Shown here: in pieces, positions 1 through 9,753 of the stretch
Layout: every line of letters starts with the position of its first letter
Position numbering within the stretch: the stretch's first letter is position 1
Assembly: GCF_000285575.1 (NCBI RefSeq)
Contig: NZ_HE611050.1
Location: 372,465 to 436,464 of the forward strand
From: Clostridium senegalense JC122
GTDB taxonomy: Bacteria > Bacillota > Clostridia > Clostridiales > Clostridiaceae
Length of the DNA: 64,000 bases
Direction of reading: 5' to 3'
Translations under genes and position numbers: made by a program
Notes under the pieces: generated by a model
The model's database searches: none
Told to the model about the DNA's origin: nothing
The model's input: the letters and a program-made list of their open reading frames with translations, nothing else

Positions 1-4
1 TTTT

Positions 5-832
5 TTATAATATATAAGTATTACCAGCGCATATATTTTCTGCTGGACCTGTCATCATTACTCCATTATCTGTTATTTCTACAAAAAGTCTTCCACCTGG
101 TGCATCAACAGTAACACTTTTTTTTACAAGTCCAAGTTTATTAGTAGCAACTACAGATGCACAACAGCCTGTTCCACAAGCTAATGTTGGACCAGCTCCT
201 CTTTCCCAAGTTTTCACCTCTATATGGCTATCATTTTTAATTTTGCAGAAGTTAACATTAGTTCCTTCTATAAATGTTTCATGCTTTTCAATTTTACAAC
301 CTTCATTTACATTAAAATTATTATTTTCATCTATTATAACAGTATGCGGAACCCCCATAAGTAGTGATGTTAATGTATATTCTTTACCATCAACATTAAA
401 CTTCTTATTTATTATTTTTTCATTATAATTAGCTTTAAAGTCTTTACACTCAAACGATGGTTTACCCATATTTATTTTTACCCCTTGAATATCACCTTTA
501 CTAAAAATCAAGTCAGCAATTTTTATTCCATCACCAGTTTGTATCCTAATAGTTTCTTTACTCACATAGCCTTGTTCATAAACAAACTTTGCAAAGCATC
601 TTATTCCATTTCCACACATAGCTGCATAAGATCCATCTGCATTTATTATTATCATCTCTATATCAGCAACTTGACTTTTTCTTGCAACTAATATTCCATC
701 TGCACCTATTCCAAATCTTCTATTACATAATTTCTTAGCTATAATTGATAAATCATTATATTGATTTTTAAAATCTTCAAAAACTATAAAATCATTACCT
801 GCACCATGCATCTTGATAAAATTTATAGTCAT
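5..832 (-). CDS. dapF: Diaminopimelate epimerase
   Basis: Converts LL- to meso-diaminopimelate in the cytoplasm, the last step before lysine or peptidoglycan use. The 275-residue protein has the usual family length. It carries both catalytic-cysteine motifs, MCGNGIRC (Cys73) and ACGTGCC (Cys219), as expected for the two-base racemase mechanism. Two nearby ATGs are possible (838 and 832). I chose 832 because the GGGGG ribosome site at 841-845 is 8 nt upstream of it and only 2 nt from the other. The gene is complete, ending at the window edge, and is divergent from rqcH. The product fits the meso-DAP-type MurE encoded at 20.5-22 kb. An in-frame A8 run in the coding strand near 113-120 is intact here. 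Confidence 0.96.
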   Translation of the reverse strand: MTINFIKMHGAGNDFIVFEDFKNQYNDLSIIAKKLCNRRFGIGADGILVARKSQVADIEMIIINADGSYAAMCGNGIRCFAKFVYEQGYVSKETIRIQTGDGIKIADLIFSKGDIQGVKINMGKPSFECKDFKANYNEKIINKKFNVDGKEYTLTSLLMGVPHTVIIDENNNFNVNEGCKIEKHETFIEGTNVNFCKIKNDSHIEVKTWERGAGPTLACGTGCCASVVATNKLGLVKKSVTVDAPGGRLFVEITDNGVMMTGPAENICAGNTYIL

Positions 833-838
833 AATCAT

Positions 839-1282
839 TTCCCCCTATTCATTTTAATTTCTTAATAAATATAGTAATTTAAGTTTTCATTAAAAATATC
901 TGCTTATATGCACATACCTTTTTATGTTTGAAATTTAATTGTTTAATATAGGGTTCCAAGTTGACTTTTAAAATTATCCATTCCAAAACTTGGATACCTA
1001 AAATAGTGAGACATGCTTCGAATCACTTAAAATTCAACACTGTATCTTGTGTGAAAGTATTTTAAAGTTATTGAATAAATTTAAATTGGAGCTTGTTTCC
1101 CTATATATTTTAATATATTAATTATATAATAACACGATTCATTCACAAATTTCAAAAATCCTACCATAGTTATCTTTGTTAATGGTATACTATAAATATA
1201 TTTTTATAAAAAATTTAAATAACTTTTATTTATAATAGTTATTTATTTCATATATTAAATTCCATAAGAAAGGATGATTTAC
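839..1282. other. Intergenic region between divergent dapF and rqcH
   Basis: About 440 nt of AT-rich DNA that must hold the promoters of both divergent genes. Its middle is occupied by a full repeat element (947-1105). I see no open reading frame with a ribosome site and no convincing -35/-10 pair outside the repeat. Confidence 0.6.
947..1105 (+). repeat. Structured 159-nt repeat, copy A (full length)
   Basis: Begins TATAGGG and ends CCCTATA, giving 7-nt terminal inverted repeats. Inside are CCAAGTT...AACTTGG (hairpin P2), AGTGA...TCACT (P3) and TTCAA...TTGAA (P4). It closely matches copy B at 51019-51177, which has the same length, and in reverse orientation the copies at 34723-34880 and 35008-35177. 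There is no reading frame inside. It resembles a MITE inserted at a TA-rich target, but the paired internal segments could also form an RNA. The family identity is unknown to me. Confidence 0.85.
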
Positions 1283-3022
1283 ATGGCATTAGATGGAATT
1301 TTTCTGCATAGTATCGTGGATGCATTAAAAAAAGATTTTTTAAATAGTAGAGTTGAAAAGATTAATCAACCGGAGAAGGATGAAATAATATTAACATTAA
1401 AAAAAGATAGAAAAACGAAAAAATTACTTATTAGTGCGAGTTCTAATTTTGCTAGAATTAACATAACGAATAATAATAAAGAAAACCCATTAAAAGCACC
1501 AATGTTTTGTATGGTTCTTAGAAAATATCTAAATACAGCTACTTTAACAAATATAACTCAAATTGATAGTGATAGACTTGTAGTATTAGATTTTGAAAGT
1601 AGTGATGAATTAGGCTTTAATAGTGTTTATTCTCTTATTGTAGAAATAATGGGAAGACATAGTAATATTTCTTTAGTTAGACAAAGAGATAATATAGTTA
1701 TGGATAGTATAAAACATATAACTGCTGATATAAACACTTATAGAGTTTTATATGCCGGTGTAGAATATAAATACCCACCAACATCACCAAAACTTAATTC
1801 TTTTAATTTTTCTAAAGAAGATTTTAAAAATAGAGCTATTGAGTTATATAGTGAAAAAGATATAGACAATAAATTCTTTACATTGATGTTCACAGGAGTT
1901 AGCAGTAATTTATCTAAAGAATTAGTTTTTAGACTTAATAAAGAAAATATTACTTTAAGTTTAGATAATATAGAAAAAGTTTATGAATTTTCTTTAAACA
2001 TATTTTTAAGAATAAAAGAAAATGATTTTTTCTTTGCATCTTATTCAAATAATGGCATATTAAAAGATTTTCATTGTATAGAATTAACTTCTCTTGAAAA
2101 TTTTCATTGTAAATCCTATGAAAACCCTTCAACATTAATAGAAGAATTTTATTTTGAAAAGGATAAACATGATAGATTAAATAATCGTAGCCATGATTTA
2201 CAAAAAATTGTTAATAATAATATAGATAGAGTGAAGAAAAAAATTAGAATTTTACAAAATACATTAAAAGAATGCGAAGAAAAACAAAATATAAATCTCT
2301 ATGGCGAATTATTAACTGCTAACATATATTCTATAAAGAAAGGTGATAAATCTATAGATGTATTAAATTACTATAGTGAAAAAGAGGAATATATAACTAT
2401 ACCTTTAAATGAATTTAAAACACCTTCTGAAAATGTTCAGATTTACTATAAAAAATATACAAAGCTAAAAAAAGCAGAAGAAAATGCAGTTGTTCAATTA
2501 GAAATTGCAAAAGATGAACTTAATTATCTTGAATCAGTTATGGCTAATATAGTTAATGCAGATAACTATACTGAAATTGAAGACATTAAGACTGAATTAA
2601 TAGAAACTGGATATATTGCCTTTAAGAAATCTAAGAAAAATTGTAAAAAGAAGCCTTCTAAACCAATGCATTTTATATCTAGTGATAACATCGATATTTA
2701 TGTAGGAAAAAACAATATTCAAAATGATTATTTAACATTAAAATTTGCTCATAAGAATGATATATGGCTTCATACCAAAAATATACCTGGCTCTCACGTT
2801 ATAATAAAATGTAATGGAGAAGTTCCTGAAAATACATTGCTTGAAGCTGCAAACCTAGCTGGTTATTATAGTAAAAGTAAAACTTCCTCTAATGTTCCAG
2901 TAGATTATACAGAGGTTAAACATGTGAAAAAACCTTCTGGGTCTAAACCAGGAATGGTTATCTATTACACTAATAAAACAATTTATGTTACACCAGAAGT
3001 TCCTAAAGTTTCTCAAATATAA
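1283..3022 (+). CDS. rqcH: Ribosome-associated quality control protein RqcH (NFACT family)
   Basis: Binds stalled 50S-peptidyl-tRNA complexes and directs addition of C-terminal alanine tails that mark nascent chains for degradation. Older annotations call it fibronectin-binding protein A. The 579-residue protein has the NFACT-N domain with Asp97-Arg98 (IDSDR), matching the tRNA-binding DR pair of Bacillus RqcH. A coiled-coil region lies around residues 300-440, and the C-terminal NFACT-R domain contains DIWLHTKNIPGSHV. I moved the start from an ATG at 1274 to the ATG at 1283, because the AGAAAGG site at 1267-1273 overlaps the first and is 9 nt from the second. Monocistronic, ending in a strong bidirectional terminator. 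Confidence 0.95.
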   Translation: MALDGIFLHSIVDALKKDFLNSRVEKINQPEKDEIILTLKKDRKTKKLLISASSNFARINITNNNKENPLKAPMFCMVLRKYLNTATLTNITQIDSDRLVVLDFESSDELGFNSVYSLIVEIMGRHSNISLVRQRDNIVMDSIKHITADINTYRVLYAGVEYKYPPTSPKLNSFNFSKEDFKNRAIELYSEKDIDNKFFTLMFTGVSSNLSKELVFRLNKENITLSLDNIEKVYEFSLNIFLRIKENDFFFASYSNNGILKDFHCIELTSLENFHCKSYENPSTLIEEFYFEKDKHDRLNNRSHDLQKIVNNNIDRVKKKIRILQNTLKECEEKQNINLYGELLTANIYSIKKGDKSIDVLNYYSEKEEYITIPLNEFKTPSENVQIYYKKYTKLKKAEENAVVQLEIAKDELNYLESVMANIVNADNYTEIEDIKTELIETGYIAFKKSKKNCKKKPSKPMHFISSDNIDIYVGKNNIQNDYLTLKFAHKNDIWLHTKNIPGSHVIIKCNGEVPENTLLEAANLAGYYSKSKTSSNVPVDYTEVKHVKKPSGSKPGMVIYYTNKTIYVTPEVPKVSQI

Positions 3023-3030
3023 AAAATAAT

Positions 3031-3064
3031 AAAAGGGTTAATTCAAATTTGAATTAACCCTTTT
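3031..3064. terminator. Bidirectional intrinsic terminator
   Basis: A perfect 34-nt palindrome made of AAAAGGGTTAATTCAAA and its reverse complement, with A/T flanks on both sides. It sits between the convergent rqcH and the THUMP methyltransferase gene and can serve both. Confidence 0.9.
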
Positions 3065-3066
3065 TA

Positions 3067-4185
3067 CTATTTTTTTATATTATATTGATAATAATAACAT
3101 TGTATTCTTCCGTTATATAATTTTCTATTTTTATCTGCTTTTTTACCAAAACATTTTTGAAAATCATCAAAAGATGTTAAAGTGTAGCAGGACCAATCAT
3201 TTAAATTATTATACATATTGGCAAACTCTTTATATAATATTTTTACTTCATTTTCATCTAGTAATCTTTCTCCATATGGTGGATTTGTTATTATAAGTCC
3301 ATTTTTCTTTCTTGAGCGTACACTTTGCATTGGCAACTTTTGAAATTTTATAATATCATCTACTCCGGCTTTTCTAGCATTATCCATAGCAGTTCTTAAT
3401 ACTCTACCATCTATATCTGAAGCTAGTACTTCTATTTGTTTGTTATTTTCCGCTCTTTTAGCACCTTCCCTAACTTGCGCCCACATTTCTTTTGACATAT
3501 TAGGCCAAGTTTCACTTTCAAAAGTTCTATTTACTCCAGGAGCAATATTTCTTGCTATCATAGCCCCTTCTATTGCTATAGTTCCTGATCCACAAAATGG
3601 ATCTAAAAGAATTCTTGAACCATCATATTTTGCAATTAATACCATTGCTGCTGCTAAAGTTTCTTTTAAAGGAGCATTTCCCGCATTTTCTCTATATCCT
3701 CTTTTATGAAGTCCAACACCAGATGTATCTATAGCTAAAGTTACAACATCTTTTAATATTGAAACTTCAATTTTATATACTGGACCATCTTCATTAAACC
3801 AACTTGTATTATATTTTTCTTTCATACTTTCTACTACTGCTTTTTTTACTATACTTTGGCAATCTGGAACACTATGTAATGTTGACTTTACTGATTTTCC
3901 TATTACATGCATTTTTCCATCTCTAGGAATATGAAATCCCCAATTTACTGCTTTAGTTCCTTGAAATAGTTCTTCAAAAGTTTTAGCAGTAAACTCTGCC
4001 ATTTTTATAAATACTCTTTCTGCTGTTCTAAGATGTATGTTACATATTGCTATGTCCATCTCATCTCCTTCAAACATAACCCTTCCATTTTCAACTTTTA
4101 AATCTTCATATCCTAATTCTTTTAATTCCTTAGCTGTTATAGCCTCTAATCCAAATGTGGTAGTAGCAATAATTTCGTACATCAT
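3067..4185 (-). CDS. THUMP-domain class I SAM-dependent RNA methyltransferase (RlmL/YpsC-like)
   Basis: Predicted N2-guanine methyltransferase acting on RNA, most likely 23S rRNA. The 372-residue protein has an N-terminal THUMP region (about residues 1-160), then a Rossmann methyltransferase domain. Motif I is DPFCGSGT and motif IV is NPPYGER (from residue 301), the signature of base-amino methylation. It corresponds to Bacillus YpsC and to the N-terminal half of E. coli RlmL; the RlmK half is absent. Two in-frame ATGs (4185, 4182) follow an AGGAG at 4195-4199, and either could be used. It sits 22 nt downstream of pyrR in the same direction. The exact target nucleotide cannot be read from the sequence. 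Confidence 0.88.
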   Translation of the reverse strand: MMYEIIATTTFGLEAITAKELKELGYEDLKVENGRVMFEGDEMDIAICNIHLRTAERVFIKMAEFTAKTFEELFQGTKAVNWGFHIPRDGKMHVIGKSVKSTLHSVPDCQSIVKKAVVESMKEKYNTSWFNEDGPVYKIEVSILKDVVTLAIDTSGVGLHKRGYRENAGNAPLKETLAAAMVLIAKYDGSRILLDPFCGSGTIAIEGAMIARNIAPGVNRTFESETWPNMSKEMWAQVREGAKRAENNKQIEVLASDIDGRVLRTAMDNARKAGVDDIIKFQKLPMQSVRSRKKNGLIITNPPYGERLLDENEVKILYKEFANMYNNLNDWSCYTLTSFDDFQKCFGKKADKNRKLYNGRIQCYYYQYNIKK

Positions 4186-4207
4186 ACTTTTAATCTCCTA
4201 GTTCTAT

Positions 4208-4747
<540 letters not shown>

Positions 4748-4757
4748 TTAAACCTCC

Positions 4758-5678
4758 CTATATTTTACTAATATTTCTTAAATTCTCTAAAAGCTTTTCA
4801 AAATACTGTGGTAATTGCGATGAAAATTCAACATATTCACCTTTTGTTGGATGTATAAAACCTAAATCTTTCGCATGTAAAGCTTGACCTTGCAGTTTAA
4901 ATTTTTGTTTTTTGAATCCATATACTTCATCTCCTAACAATGGATGACCTATATGACTCATGTGAACTCTAATTTGATGGGTTCTACCTGTTTCAAGGTT
5001 ACATTTAACAAGGGTATAACCTTTAAATCTTTCTATAACTTCATAATGAGTAACTGCATGCTTTCCATTCTTTACAACAGCCATTTTTATTCTTTCTACT
5101 GGATGCCTTCCTATAGGAGCATCTATTACTCCACTATCTGTTTTGATAACACCTTCAACTAATGCATAATAAGTTCTTGTTATGCTATGATCTTTAAATT
5201 GTTCTGCTAACCTATTATGAGCATTATCATTTTTAGCTATAACTAATATGCCTGAGGTATCCTTATCTATCCTATGAACTATACCAGGTCTTGCAACACC
5301 ATTTATACCTGATAAATCTTTGCAATGATATAATAATGCATTTACCAAAGTTCCATTATAATTTCCTGGTGCTGGATGAACAACCATATCCTTAGCTTTA
5401 TTGACAATAATAACATCACTATCTTCATATACTATATCCAATGATATGTCTTCAGCCTCTATTTCAAGTTCTCTAGGCTGTGGTACTTCTATATTTATTA
5501 CATCTTCTAATTTTAACTTATAATTGCTTTTTTTTATTTTTTCATTTACTTTTACTTTCTCATCTTCTATTAATCCTTGAACATATGACCTAGACTTTCC
5601 CTCTAAATTTTCACTTATAAATAAATCTAATCGTTTATTAATATTATCTTCATCTACTTTTAAAAGTATTTTTTCCAT
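4758..5678 (-). CDS. rluD: RluA/RluD-family 23S rRNA pseudouridine synthase
   Basis: Isomerises uridines in 23S rRNA to pseudouridine. The 306-residue protein has an N-terminal S4 RNA-binding domain (about residues 12-65) and the catalytic domain with HRIDKDTSG, in which Asp138 is the expected nucleophile. I chose the ATG at 5678 rather than an upstream ATG at 5702, because AAAGGA at 5688-5693 is correctly spaced. This start overlaps the lspA stop in a TAATG junction, implying translational coupling. RluA-family paralogues differ in target, so the RluD assignment rests on the S4 domain and the lspA linkage. Confidence 0.92.
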   Translation of the reverse strand: MEKILLKVDEDNINKRLDLFISENLEGKSRSYVQGLIEDEKVKVNEKIKKSNYKLKLEDVINIEVPQPRELEIEAEDISLDIVYEDSDVIIVNKAKDMVVHPAPGNYNGTLVNALLYHCKDLSGINGVARPGIVHRIDKDTSGILVIAKNDNAHNRLAEQFKDHSITRTYYALVEGVIKTDSGVIDAPIGRHPVERIKMAVVKNGKHAVTHYEVIERFKGYTLVKCNLETGRTHQIRVHMSHIGHPLLGDEVYGFKKQKFKLQGQALHAKDLGFIHPTKGEYVEFSSQLPQYFEKLLENLRNISKI

Positions 5679-6130
5679 TAAATCTCGTCCTTTATTATAC
5701 AAATTATTATAGCTATTGTGCCTAAACTCACTAATATATCTGCTACATTAAATGTCGGGAAATAATATATGTCTTTATAATGTACGCAAATAAAATCTAC
5801 AACAAATTTATAAACCAATCTATCATAAAAATTTCCTAAGGCTCCTGCTATAATCATTGAAAATGCTATTCTTGTAAGTTTAAATGTTGGTTTTGCCTTT
5901 AATAAATAAACTATAATTCCTCCAACTACAATAGTAGTTATCAAAACTAAAAACCATATCCTATTTTCTAATATTCCAAAAGCTGCGCCTCTATTTTCCA
6001 GATAATCAAATTTAAAAATATTATTAATTATGGTTATTCCATCTGTTCCTTTTAGATAACCTAATGCCCATAATTTAGTTATTCTATCAGCAAAAAATCC
6101 TATAATTACTATCAACAATTCTAAAATCAT
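5678..6130 (-). CDS. lspA: Lipoprotein signal peptidase (signal peptidase II)
   Basis: Membrane aspartic protease that cleaves the signal peptide of diacylglyceryl-modified prolipoproteins. The 150-residue protein has four hydrophobic segments. The catalytic aspartates are visible as GNFYDR (Asp103) and FNVAD (Asp131). The start is ATG 6130, since a run of G at 6140-6144 is 9 nt upstream. An alternative GTG at 6139 would abut the ribosome site. Its stop overlaps the rluD start by one base. Confidence 0.95.
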   Translation of the reverse strand: MILELLIVIIGFFADRITKLWALGYLKGTDGITIINNIFKFDYLENRGAAFGILENRIWFLVLITTIVVGGIIVYLLKAKPTFKLTRIAFSMIIAGALGNFYDRLVYKFVVDFICVHYKDIYYFPTFNVADILVSLGTIAIIICIIKDEI

Positions 6131-6188
6131 AAAACCCACCCCCTAAAAACAAACCTTACTATTTAAATTTTTGTTTTATTTTTTATAT

Positions 6189-6222
6189 TAAGGTGTATAC
6201 CCATTCTTAGATATACACCTTA
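6189..6222 (-). terminator. Stem-loop downstream of the TraR/DksA-type gene
   Basis: TAAGGTGTATA pairs with TATACACCTTA around a 12-nt loop. It lies between the zinc-finger gene and lspA on their strand. No proper U-run follows on the minus strand, so it may only attenuate transcription or protect the RNA end. Confidence 0.45.
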
Positions 6223-6244
6223 ACATTTTGATTTTAATAAGCTA

Positions 6245-6850
6245 CTATGGTAATTGATTTTTATATTGTGTATTACTAATACTTTCTATTGGATCAACAT
6301 AATAATTATCATCATAATAATTATCATACTCTCCATCTATATCTATAAAACCATTAGTACTTTCATATCCATTATTAAATTTATAAACAGAATTATCTAG
6401 TGCCTTATATGAATAATATGACGGCCTTTCACTATTTTTTAAATTTTTCATGGTTTCAATAGAATTATTCTTTACCTTAATTTCCTCATTAATCTTATTT
6501 TCACATTCTATACAATTTTCAGCATATGGAATAAAACTTAGTCTTTCCTGTGATATTGATTTACCACATAAATTACATTTACCGTAATCTCCATTATCTA
6601 TTTTCTTGATTGCATTATCTATTTTTGTAAGTATAGTCTTTTCATTATTCTCAAGTGCCATATCTCTTGTCATATCAAATAATGCTCCTGCACTATCGCC
6701 TGTCTGATCATCATAAACAGATATTTCGCTTGCCATTTCAGCATTAGTATTTATTGATTTTTTAGGTTTTAATTCTTCTATAACTTCGTGTATCTTTTGC
6801 TTTTCTCTTATAAGTCTACTTTTAAAATAATTAAGATCATTTTTATTCAT
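6245..6850 (-). CDS. TraR/DksA-type C4 zinc-finger protein (YteA-like)
   Basis: A 201-residue cytoplasmic protein. Its N-terminal helical region (residues 1-85) contains the conserved pattern DDQTGDSAG. A four-cysteine zinc finger follows, CNLC (Cys92, Cys95) and CIEC (Cys113, Cys116). The family includes Bacillus YteA, sometimes described as sporulation-linked, and is related to the RNA polymerase secondary-channel binder DksA. The C-terminal tail is rich in Asp, Asn and Tyr and poorly conserved. AAGGAGTGA lies 8 nt before the ATG. It is next to lspA; any direct effect on RNA polymerase is inference. Confidence 0.85.
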   Translation of the reverse strand: MNKNDLNYFKSRLIREKQKIHEVIEELKPKKSINTNAEMASEISVYDDQTGDSAGALFDMTRDMALENNEKTILTKIDNAIKKIDNGDYGKCNLCGKSISQERLSFIPYAENCIECENKINEEIKVKNNSIETMKNLKNSERPSYYSYKALDNSVYKFNNGYESTNGFIDIDGEYDNYYDDNYYVDPIESISNTQYKNQLP

Positions 6851-6928
6851 AATACATCACTCCTTAAAAGTTAATGTGTAGTCTTAATTATTGTTTGTTT
6901 ATAAGAGAATTTTATTATACTGTTTTTA

Positions 6929-8242
6929 TTACATTTTTTCTATTTTTAATACATCTTTAAAATAATTTAGTGATTTTGGAAAAGATATATCAGTACATTC
7001 ATAATTTTTTATTATAGTTTTATCATTATTCTTGATTGATGCAACTAAAAATGCTAATGCAATTCTATGATCATTATAAGAATTTATTTCTATATTTTTT
7101 TCTATTATATTATCTATAGGTTTAATTTTTAAATTATATTTTGCATCTATAGTAGATTCAATACCCATATTTTGTAAATTTTTAATTATAGCTTCTACCC
7201 TATCACATTCTTTATACTTTAATTCTTCTACATTTTCAAATAAAGTATTTCCTTTAGCAAAAGCTGCTAAAACACTTAAAATTGGAATTTCATCTATTAT
7301 ATTAGGAATTTCATCACTTTTTACCGTAATTCCATTTAAATTAGAACTTTCAACATAAATATCACCTATAAGTTCTTCATTTAAAATACCAGTTCTATTT
7401 ATAGATATATTAGCTCCCATTCGTTTTAATATATCTACATATTTAAGTCTTCCTTCATTTAGTAAAACATTATTTAATTTCATTTTAGATTTTTCAGATA
7501 GAATAGTAGCTCCTATCAAAAATGCTGCACTTGATGGATCTCCTGGCACAAATATATCCTTACTTTCTATATTTGAATTTTCAATAGAAATCCTATTATC
7601 ATCAATATTTATGCTTGCACCTAAATATTTAAATAATTTTTCGGTATGATTTCTTGTTTTATGAAATTCAGTAACTACAGTTTTTTTACTGGCTAAAAAA
7701 CCTGCTATTAGTACGGATGATTTGACCTGTGCTGATGGAACTGTCATATTATATTCTATTCCATTTAACCCAGCATTTTTATTTATTAATAATGGAAGCT
7801 TTCCATTTTTAGATTCAATACTTCCATTCATACGTATTAATGGATCAATGACTCTTTTCATCGGTCTATTTTGCAATGAATCATCACCAATTAACCTAGC
7901 TTTAATATTTGCTCCACATAACAATCCAGAAATCAATCTTATTGTAGTACCTGAATTATTGCAATTTACAGTACCGATTTCTTTATTGAAATTAGCATAA
8001 CCTGGAGAGTCAACATATAAAATCCTTTTATTATCTATGGACTTTTCACTTACTACAACTCCAAGTTTTTTTACTATTTCTAAAGTTGTTAAACAATCCT
8101 TACTAAAAGAAAAGTTTTCTATTTTATATTTACCTTTAGGTATGCATCCAATAATAAGTGATCTATGTCCTATAGATTTATCACCTGGTATAGTTAAAGA
8201 TATATCCCAATTTTTCTTGCTACCATATATACATATATCCAT
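6929..8242 (-). CDS. aroA: 3-phosphoshikimate 1-carboxyvinyltransferase (EPSP synthase)
   Basis: Joins shikimate-3-phosphate and PEP to give EPSP, the sixth shikimate step. The 437-residue protein has the family motifs PGDKSIGHR (Lys22), NNSGTTIRL, LQNRPMKRV and the late EIPNIIDEIPIL. The length is normal. GGAGAG precedes the ATG by 8 nt. It is the last gene of the aroB-mtnN-aroF-aroA run, 12 nt after aroF. No aroC, aroE or aroK is in the window, so the pathway is completed elsewhere. Confidence 0.95.
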   Translation of the reverse strand: MDICIYGSKKNWDISLTIPGDKSIGHRSLIIGCIPKGKYKIENFSFSKDCLTTLEIVKKLGVVVSEKSIDNKRILYVDSPGYANFNKEIGTVNCNNSGTTIRLISGLLCGANIKARLIGDDSLQNRPMKRVIDPLIRMNGSIESKNGKLPLLINKNAGLNGIEYNMTVPSAQVKSSVLIAGFLASKKTVVTEFHKTRNHTEKLFKYLGASINIDDNRISIENSNIESKDIFVPGDPSSAAFLIGATILSEKSKMKLNNVLLNEGRLKYVDILKRMGANISINRTGILNEELIGDIYVESSNLNGITVKSDEIPNIIDEIPILSVLAAFAKGNTLFENVEELKYKECDRVEAIIKNLQNMGIESTIDAKYNLKIKPIDNIIEKNIEINSYNDHRIALAFLVASIKNNDKTIIKNYECTDISFPKSLNYFKDVLKIEKM

Positions 8243-8254
8243 ATTTATACTCTC

Positions 8255-9049
8255 CTAAAATAAATTTTCTATTTTTTTTATATTAGAAATTATTTCACTT
8301 AAGTTTTCTATTGATATTGTTTGTTTGGCATCGGATATAGCTTTATCAGGATTTATATGACTTTCTATTATAACGCCATCTCCTCCTGCTACAATTCCTG
8401 CTAAAGACATTTTCCCTACAAGTTCTCTTCGCCCTGTACCATGACTTGGATCAACTATTATTGGTATATTATAATTTTCTTTTATAGCAGCAACTAAGTT
8501 TAAATCTAATGTATTTCTTGTATAAGTTTCAAAAGTTCTTATACCTCTTTCACAAAGAACAACATCTGAATTTCCACTACTTATTATGTATTCTGCTGCA
8601 TTTAACCATTCTGTAAGAGTAGCACTCATTCCTCTTTTTAAAAGTATTGGTATATTATAATTCCCAAGTTCTTTTAAAAGAGTATAGTTATACATGTTTC
8701 TAGATCCTACTTGTATCATATCCAAATGCTCTGCACAAGATTCTAAATCTCTTGCATCCATAATTTCAGTAACTATTGGCATATCAAACTCTTTTCCTAC
8801 TTCATGAAGTATTTTAACACCTTCATGTTTTAATCCTTGAAAATCATATGGAGAAGTTCTCGGTTTAAATGCTCCACCTCTTAAAATTTGTACACCACAT
8901 TTTTTTAATCCACTACCTATTTTCCTCATAGTTTCATAATCTTCTACTGAACATGGTCCAGATATTATAACTTTTTCTGGCCCTCCTATAACTATATCTC
9001 TTACTGTCACAGTTTTTTGTTTTTTAGAATTTTTATTTTCCAATAACAT
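8255..9049 (-). CDS. aroF: 3-deoxy-7-phosphoheptulonate (DAHP) synthase, type I-beta core
   Basis: Condenses PEP and erythrose-4-phosphate, the first committed shikimate step. The 264-residue protein is a bare TIM-barrel core of the KDO8P-like subgroup. It has IISGPCSVE, LRGGAFKPRTSPYDFQG and DPSHGTGRR. There is no N-terminal ferredoxin-like domain and no fused chorismate mutase, the usual carriers of feedback control in this subgroup. Regulation may therefore be transcriptional or absent, which is inference. AGGTGA precedes the ATG. It follows mtnN by 10 nt. Confidence 0.93.
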   Translation of the reverse strand: MLLENKNSKKQKTVTVRDIVIGGPEKVIISGPCSVEDYETMRKIGSGLKKCGVQILRGGAFKPRTSPYDFQGLKHEGVKILHEVGKEFDMPIVTEIMDARDLESCAEHLDMIQVGSRNMYNYTLLKELGNYNIPILLKRGMSATLTEWLNAAEYIISSGNSDVVLCERGIRTFETYTRNTLDLNLVAAIKENYNIPIIVDPSHGTGRRELVGKMSLAGIVAGGDGVIIESHINPDKAISDAKQTISIENLSEIISNIKKIENLF

Positions 9050-9059
9050 TAAGTATCAC

Positions 9060-9752
9060 CTACATTGACTTTAACATATATCTTAATATGTTATTTGAAT
9101 TTTCTACTGCTATATCTTTGAATTTTTCATAATCTATATGAGCTCCATTATTAGCATTATCTGATATAGATCTTATTACTACAAAAGGAACATGATTTAG
9201 ATATGCAGCATGTGCTATACTAGCACCTTCCATTTCACAAGCTAATGCATTAAACTCTGAATTTAACCACTTTATTTTTTCAACATTACCAATAAACTGA
9301 TCACCTGAAACTATTCTTCCTACAAAACTCTTATGATTTTTCAATTGATTACATGCTTCTTTACATAATTTCACTAATTTTTCATCACATTTAAAATCAA
9401 AAACGTCTAATCTTGGTATTTGACCAATTCTATCTCCAAATGCAGAAGTATCCATGTCATGTTGTACTAAATCTGAACCTATAACTATATCTCCAGGATA
9501 TATTTCCATGCCTATTCCACCAGCTATTCCAACATTAATAACTTTATCTACATAATAATCATCACATAAAATTTGAGTACAAATTGCAGCATTAACTTTA
9601 CCTATTCCACATCTTACAATAACAACATTTTTACCATATAATGTTCCTTTGTTAAATTCCATCATTGCTTTAACTTTTTGGCTTTCTATATCCATTTCAT
9701 CTATAAGACCTTTTACTTCCTCGTCCATTGCTCCTATAATTCCTATTACCAT
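9060..9752 (-). CDS. mtnN: 5'-methylthioadenosine/S-adenosylhomocysteine nucleosidase
   Basis: Hydrolyses MTA, S-adenosylhomocysteine and 5'-deoxyadenosine to adenine plus the ribose product, clearing inhibitors of SAM-dependent reactions. The 230-residue protein begins IGIIGAMDEEV (Glu12 is the expected catalytic acid). It also has ACEMEGASIAH and the SISDNAN segment carrying the catalytic Asp. GGGAGG lies 11 nt before the ATG. It is inserted between aroB (stop 1 nt upstream of its start) and aroF, so it is almost certainly co-transcribed with shikimate genes, which is not an obvious metabolic pairing. Confidence 0.95.
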   Translation of the reverse strand: MVIGIIGAMDEEVKGLIDEMDIESQKVKAMMEFNKGTLYGKNVVIVRCGIGKVNAAICTQILCDDYYVDKVINVGIAGGIGMEIYPGDIVIGSDLVQHDMDTSAFGDRIGQIPRLDVFDFKCDEKLVKLCKEACNQLKNHKSFVGRIVSGDQFIGNVEKIKWLNSEFNALACEMEGASIAHAAYLNHVPFVVIRSISDNANNGAHIDYEKFKDIAVENSNNILRYMLKSM

Positions 9753-9753
9753 T